A stretch of 64,000 bases of DNA. It comes from Orobanche coerulescens (Eukaryota; Streptophyta; Magnoliopsida; Lamiales; Orobanchaceae). The translations under genes and the position numbers were made by a program. The notes beneath the pieces were generated by a model. That model had not been told where the DNA came from. It ran no database searches and saw nothing but the letters and a program-made list of their open reading frames with translations. Location: positions 139,839,215-139,903,214 of the forward strand of contig CM065810.1 of NCBI GenBank assembly GCA_033398695.1, read 5' to 3'. How positions within the stretch are numbered: position 1 is the stretch's first letter; each line of letters opens with the position of its first letter. Shown piece by piece: positions 58,565 to 64,000 of this stretch.

Positions 58565-60363
58565 CGAAGGGTGGCTTGTTCTATAGTCCCCAGGATCAGA
58601 AGGTCATTGTTAGCACCAATGCCCGATTCCTGGAAGAGGATTATATGATTAGTCACAAGACCATGAGCGAAATAATTCTAGAAGAGTTGAGGGGCGAGGC
58701 TCCATATGTACCAATCGTACAAGTGCCAACTAATACTGCACCACGTATTTATTTTGAGACTTTTACACCAACTCAGGATTTGCCTCATCGTAGTGAGAGG
58801 GCTGTACGTCAACCGTAACTACTCATAGGCATGAGACAGTCTTCGGGCTCAATTCCAGGTGAAAATGAATCAGATCCCCGGACTTACAAGGAGGCAATCC
58901 AAGATAAAGATGCTGACTCCTCGCAAGTAGCAATAGAATCAGAAATGGGATCTATGGATTCTAATCAAGTGTGGGAGCTAGTAGAACTACCTTATGGGGT
59001 ACAGGCGCCATTGGGAGTAAGTGGGTCTATAAGCGAAAGAAAGGAGGTGACGGGAAGGTTGAAACCTTCAAAGTGAGGCTTGTAGCAAAAGGTTACACTC
59101 AGAAATAGGGTATCGATTATGATGAAACCTTTTCACCGGTAGCCATGCTTAAGTCAATCCAGATTCTTTTAGCTATAGCTATGCATATCTGGAGATTTGG
59201 CAAATGGATGTCAAGACTGCATTCTTGAATGGAAGTCTAGACAAGGAAATCTACATGCACCAACCAGAGGGATTCATTGCTGAAGGAGAAGAGCACTTAG
59301 TGTGCAAGCTTAAGAGATCCATTTATGGACCTAAGCAAGTATCTAGATCTTGGAACACTCGATTTGGCGAGGTAGTCCAGTCATATAGATTCATCCAATG
59401 TCTGAGTGAGAGTTGTGTGTATAAGAAATACGATGGAAACGTGTTGGTACTTCTAGTGCTGTATGTAGATGATATCCTTCTAATTGGAAACAACGTGAAG
59501 GAGTTGTCGGGCGTATGGGTATGGCTATCTGAGCAGTTTTATATGAAGGATTTTGGAGAAGCAGGACACATCCTTGGTATCAGGATCTTTCGTGATCGGA
59601 AGAAAATGTTGTTGTGCTTATCTCAGGCATCCTATATCGATACAGTGCTAAAGTGGTTTAGCATGGAGAATTCCAAGAAAGGTTTTCTACCTTATAGACA
59701 TGGAATTCAACTATCTAAGGATATGTGTCCCAAGACACAAAAGGAGATAGATGATATGAAGCTGATCCCTTATGCGTCAGCTATGGGAAGCCTCATGTAT
59801 GCTATGCTTTTCACTAGACCATATATATATCATGCCGTAGGTATGGCTGCTAGATATCAGTCGAACTCAGGACCAGGACATTAGATTGCTGTCAAGCACA
59901 TACTCAAGTACCTGAGAAGGACTAGGGAGTATATGCTAGTATATCAATCAGATGATCTATGTCCGATGGGTTGTACTGACTTATATTTTTCATCAAACAA
60001 AGAAAAGTCTAAGTCTACTTCGGGTTATGTGTTTAGCCTGGGAGGTGGAGCTATTAGTTGGGGGAGTGTGAAACAGAAATGCATATCGGACTCTATCATG
60101 GAAGCCGAATACGTGGAAGCCTCTGAGACAGCCATATAGGCGCTATGGCTCAAGTACTTCCTGCAGGACTTAGATGTGATTCGAGGGAACCACGAGCCCA
60201 CAAGGCAAGTAAACATATCAACTGCAAGTACCACATCATACGACACTTCGTAAAGGAAGGAGACGTAGTTGTATCCAGGGTTGCATCAGAAGATAATCTT
60301 GCTAATCCTTTCACGAAAGGCTTACCCTCAACAGTTTTTGAAAGGCATGTGAAAGGAATGTGA
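58565..60363 (+). pseudogene. Copia K reverse transcriptase and RNase H (decayed)
   Basis: A connection region (58576-59075) leads, after a shift and gap, to the copia RT: DVKTAFLNGSLDKEIYMHQP from 59206, LYVDDILLIG at about 59460-59490 (catalytic Asp pair intact), then LIPYASAMGSLMYAM at about 59762-59806. RNase H follows (STSGYVFSLGGGAISWGSVK, MEAEYVEASE at 60099-60128) and ends VKGM near 60360. Stops at 58816, 59882 (TAG where Trp is usual) and 60136 and at least two frameshifts disable it. The first bases after the A insertion carry the cgaag duplication. Confidence 0.88.
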
Positions 60364-60465
60364 TTACGGTGTATGGCAGCATTGCTTTGAGTATAAGTGG
60401 GAGAATGAGAGACTATGTAATAGAGTAGTATACTTAAAAGCATGCTTTGAGTATAAGTGGGAGAT
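60364..60465 (+). other. 3' untranslated end and polypurine tract of K
   Basis: GAGTATAAGTGGGAGA occurs twice (60389-60404 and 60449-60464), a short duplication; the second copy directly precedes the LTR and serves as the purine tract. Confidence 0.65.
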
Positions 60466-61962
60466 TGTTCGGGTTGTATATTGCAAAGCATACTTTATGC
60501 TTGTATTACCTTATTTTCCTGTAAACTACCTATGAGAATATTAATTACATTTAATAACATGTTTTGCATATTTATTCAAGTTATGGTTATGCAAATTAAA
60601 TGTCTAATTATTTTATATTGTAGATAATATGGTGTGTTGGTGTCACAAGGAAGATCACATTATCGGTGCCTTATAAAATAATATAATAGTTCACAACGTA
60701 TATAATTATTAGACAAATTATATGAAAGATTGTAGTGTATGCTTGAGATTAGATGGTCTTGACTATTAGCATGCATTAGCATATTTGCATACGTTGAACA
60801 GGATCGAAGTGAGATAGTGTCTTCTGTACTGACTGTAAGAAGAACGTAAATCTCGGATAATTATTATTCTTAATTCTAAGTATATAATATTTAATTATGT
60901 ATTTATAATATTTATTTCTTTGATTTACCATGGGTGAGAGTCCAAATGATTGGCTCTATAAGCTTAGTATCTTGGGCAATAATATTATTTATATGACAAT
61001 TATTATTTTTACTAGAAATCGTGTCCCGACTCGTGCGGGTTGATGGTGTCCCCTTGAGGAGCTCGATAATGATTATTATATTAAACCTTACTGGTGGGTT
61101 TAATTTTGATATAATAATAAGGTTCGAGTGGTACTACTCTTGGATAAGATATTAATTAATTAATTAAAGCTGTCAGTAGCTTAAAATTAATTAATGGACA
61201 TTCGATATCTTAAACACAGAAAATAATATATTTAAATAAGGAGCCTGATTCCGTAAATTGGGATTTAGATTGGAAGTGCAATATTAATTCTGTAGTGGAT
61301 TGAATTTGAATTGATATTAGTGTACTCAACCATATTAGGAAAGGGATTAATATGGAAAGTTGGGTTGCGGTAGGAGTCTTAACCCTAGTCCTCCTTAAGA
61401 TCCCTAGAGTAGTCCAAAATCCTATGAATAGGGACATTGTAGGGTTCGGCCAAATAGTCTTCATACACAAGAAATTTCGATTTTTTCTTCTTAGTGTTTA
61501 ATTGTGGATCTTGACTTGTGTCTTCGATTCGGCAATTGAGATAAGACTTTAATTCTTGCTACACATCGAAATTAGTTGAAGAAAAGAAAATTGAGAGTTG
61601 TGAGAGATAGATTTCGGTCGATCCATATTTGCCCAAGCAAGATTCGGTAGCTCGTTGCCCACACAACGTCCGGATTAAGGCGGATCATACTCTAGAAGAT
61701 CTAAAGGTAGAAATATAAGGAGATCAAGAAGAAAAGAAACCACTACGCTTCAATGATAATATCCTATGATCTTTGATCTAGATTAGGATATTTAATTTAC
61801 CAACATATTTAGTTAATAAATTGTAAATAATATTTAAATTGCTTATTAATCTTAGTAGTTAATTAATTAGCTTTCCTAAATAGATTTTGTGCTCGTGGAT
61901 GCGTAAAATGCTTTAATCAACTTTTCACCAACTTCGCTTCCGCTGCGTTTTATTTCCAAATA
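60466..61962 (+). repeat. 3' LTR of copia K
   Basis: 1497 bp, TGTTCGGGTTG...TTCCAAATA, co-linear with 6658-8135 and diverged from it by scattered substitutions and small indels. The terminal CA is altered. The duplication gtata follows. Confidence 0.87.
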
Positions 61963-61967
61963 GTATA

Positions 61968-63010
61968 CTCCCCCTGAAGTACACACAATAACTCATTCTG
62001 ATGGGTTATTACTTGTTGAGCTCAGACATAGATGCATGCCGACGCTTCTCACATGTTTCAAATATAGATTTTGGCAGAGACTTAGTGAACACTTCTGCGA
62101 TATTCTCATCGAACTCACTTATTTCACTTCGATATTCAGCAATTTATGCTGTTGCTGATTATAGAAGAATTTTGGTGAGATATGCTTGGTATTGTCACCC
62201 TTAAACAAGCCTATATTCATCTGCTCACTGCATGCCGCATTGTCAAGGATTCGTTTCATCCTAACGAGGAGGATGACGAGGTCTTTGGAGCAGAAACATC
62301 GTATCTTAGCACAATTGGTGCGTTGTTGTATCTAGATCAATGTACCCATCCAAACATTGTATTCTCTGTATATCTGTTAGCAAGATTCAGCTCCGCTCTT
62401 ACGATAAGGTATTGGAATGGAGTAAAACACATTTCGATACTTGAATGGCTCCGGTGATCTTGGATTATTATTTCGCTATACAAGGGAGAGCGATATTCCG
62501 AAAGGAATTATTAAGGTTAAGATGATGCATGGGGGTAGTAAGAGGATGTGCATTGTCCATGCTAAATCGCTTGAGCATTTTATACACATAGGTAGATTGA
62601 GAATGAGTATACCATCATCTCGATGTTCTAGCTCTAAGCCCAAGCAGAATCGAGTCCTCCCCAGATCTTTTATCTCGAATTTTGATTTAAGATAGTGGCC
62701 GCTTTATCGACCTCATCTATTGGTACCAATAATATTATGTCATCTATTTAGACGGCTACAATCACGAATACATCATCTGTTCTTTTCATGAAAATGTATG
62801 GATGTATATCACTGTTCTTGTATCCCTTCCCAATCAAGATTCACGTAGGCGGTTGTACCACATCATTCCAGATTGCTTCACCCCATGTAGTGAACGACGC
62901 TACTTCACTGCATATGTGCTCTGTGGTTTAGAGCTACTTGGTTCGGGAAATGAAATCCCTTCGGGGACTTTCATATAAATGTTCGTATCTATATCCCTAT
63001 ACAACGGATA
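61968..63010 (-). pseudogene. Copia J reverse transcriptase and RNase H, with an internal inversion
   Basis: On the minus strand, from about 63000, frames give NIYMKVPEGI and RRSLHGVKQSG (a stop just before it), DVFVIVAV, a stop and IDDIILL (the YVDD region), FEIKDLGRTRFCLGLELEHRD and MDNAHPLTTPMHHLNL. The expected continuation (DSFHPNEEDDE ... SYLSTIGALLYL ... WNGVKHI) lies at 62239-62513 on the opposite strand. The minus reading then resumes at 62238 with DNAACSEQMNIGLFKGDNTKHISPKFFYNQQQ and an FTKSLPK-like tail. So a segment of about 275 bp is inverted. At 61967 J is interrupted by K. Confidence 0.78.
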
Positions 63011-63014
63011 CATT

Positions 63015-63680
63015 TCCAAGGTTATAAATACCCCCAAACTAGAGGACTCAAAAATCCAAGGTATTCATAATCGCGAAATCTTTAACAAGATCACTGACAT
63101 TCCAGCGATTACAAAGAAGTATATTTCATGAGCATACAACAGTATCCAAGTGAAGAAATATACAAGTCCTCAATGCAAACAGCACAACATACAACGATTG
63201 TTCATCCGTGATAAAGCTGCTGTTTGAGAAGTGTTCTACCCTATTCATTGAGATTATCCATTAGTCCTGTGTGGACTAAGGATCTTTGCGCATTTCGACC
63301 TGTGTGGAAAGAATAGCATTGAAGACGAAGCTTCGATCTGTGTGAGAAGAAGCGAGTCGAGAAAAAGCTCAAGACAATCTGTGTGAACGGCCTAAAGTTA
63401 CAGTCCTTGTATCATTCTGTGTGAACGATACCGAGTCAGGTTTAGTTAAAGTCACGTAGTTGTGTACGTAGTGATTTTTAATAAACTCTTTACTCCTGTG
63501 TGGAGGACCAGTCGATGTAGAGGGGTTTACCTCGAGCCACTTTAAAACTATGTTATTTACTTTCAGTATTTACTGTTTTCATTCTAATGTGATTTGATAG
63601 TATACACTGTAAAACCATGTACGCACCAAGTAAACAGGAGAACGCCTAGTTGATGTAATTACAACAACTCACACAACAAA
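63015..63680 (-). repeat. G-family LTR copy 2 (partial)
   Basis: On the minus strand it starts TGTTGTGTGAGTTGTTG near 63680 and parallels 13541-14230: same order of the GAGGTAAACCCCTCTAC block, CTCCACACAGGAG (63493-63505), two TTCACACAGA motifs and AGTCCACACAGGACT (63263-63277). The inner end joins the J RT near 63015, so its 3' part is missing. Confidence 0.5.
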
Positions 63681-63689
63681 TTTCCGCTA

Positions 63690-64000
63690 TGCAAACTAAC
63701 TTTGAAAACTGTACAGCTTACTGTGTTTTCATATTCAAGCTATTTATTGTATACTTTAGTGGCAACAAAGGCATTTTTCGGTCAAGTTTTATACAGTACC
63801 TACTCCAGTGGCCTAGCTCACTGCAGTTGAGGAATACATCCGTTTTTTTGTCCCCTTGCTCTTTTGAACCATTGGGGCCTTGCCCTTATCTTTCTGTGCC
63901 CCATCTTTTGGCTTGAACTGTTTATTGCCTTTTTTCTTATTATTCTTGGACCTCTAAGGCCCTGAATAATTTACAAGAGCAGCCTTCTTCGGCCTAGTCT
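63690..64000 (-). pseudogene. Copia gag fragment with zinc knuckle, running off the window
   Basis: On the minus strand it has a Lys-rich stretch (NNKKKGNKQFKPKDG, KSKGTKK) and then NCSELGHWSRYC at about 63830-63790, a CCHC knuckle with its first cysteine lost. It may be the gag of J, with G copy 2 and a deletion between it and the RT, or a separate element. The fragment continues beyond 64000. Confidence 0.55.

Larger units (their letters stand above)
6658..61962 (+). mobile_element. Copia element K, full span including nested insertions
   Basis: K is bounded by direct LTRs (6658-8135 and 60466-61962) and by the 5-bp duplication gtata (6653-6657 and 61963-61967). Its own sequence is about 8.3 kb: LTR, 5' leader, gag, protease and pre-integrase (10898-12493), integrase (24375-24853), RT and RNase H (58565-60363), LTR. 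Three insertions break it: a MULE, composite E and element A. Domain order gag-PR-IN-RT-RH is that of Ty1/copia. Every coding part carries stops or frameshifts. The LTRs differ visibly (substitutions in most 60-base lines), so it is older than the elements nested in it. Confidence 0.88.

Overview
The window is flowering-plant nuclear DNA, most likely eudicot. It has one intact-looking host gene, a single-exon cation/calcium exchanger (CCX) at 2388-4382. The other roughly 58 kb is AT-rich repeat DNA: Ty1/copia and Ty3/gypsy LTR retrotransposons, a Mutator-like element, a SINE, a LINE remnant and MITE-like elements. No rRNA, tRNA, CRISPR array or bacterial-type gene was seen.

Layout, left to right. 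Positions 1-333 hold the 3' end and short LTR of a copia element. A LINE RNase H remnant (1100-1605) and a tRNA-type SINE with a perfect 15-bp target duplication (1781-2004) lie just upstream of CCX. Downstream of CCX is an AT-rich tract with degenerate repeats, TA microsatellites and two MITE-like elements, up to 6255.

From 6256 to about 63010 everything fits one Russian-doll nest, resolved here by exact target-site duplications (TSDs). Layer 0 is an old minus-strand copia (J): its LTR is 6256-6498, and its body is split between 6499-6657 and 61968-63010. Layer 1 is a plus-strand copia (K, 6658-61962, TSD gtata) inserted in J. Layer 2 is three insertions in K: a MULE (8989-10355, 9-bp TSD), a scrambled gypsy composite (E, 12494-24374, TSD agtct) and a non-coding giant-LTR element (A, 24854-58564, TSD cgaag). 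Layer 3 sits inside A: a gag-pol chromovirus of Tekay/Del type (B, 29253-38974, TSD ggagt) and a minus-strand non-coding gypsy relative (C, 40737-49180, TSD acata). The dead gag, integrase and RT/RNase H pieces of K read on across each insertion point.

A is organised as LTR-internal-LTR-internal-LTR. Its LTRs are about 4.9 kb and its two internal regions only about 388 bp, with a primer-binding site and polypurine tract but no coding sequence. A, C and B share LTR termini (TGTAATACCC ... GGTGTTACA), the primer-binding site and a hairpin beside the polypurine tract. This suggests, as inference, that A and C are non-autonomous partners of a B-like element. All autonomous open reading frames seen carry stops or frameshifts.

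The signal most worth following is that LTRs of several families carry dense arrays of short dyad-symmetric motifs just upstream of a TATA box. The motif differs between families (TTACGTACGTAA, TAGCGTACGCTA, TGTGCCGCGGCACA, GACACGGCCGTGTC-like), but its symmetry and placement recur. Second is a roughly 3.3-kb non-coding module that lies inside the A LTR but outside the related D LTR in element C.
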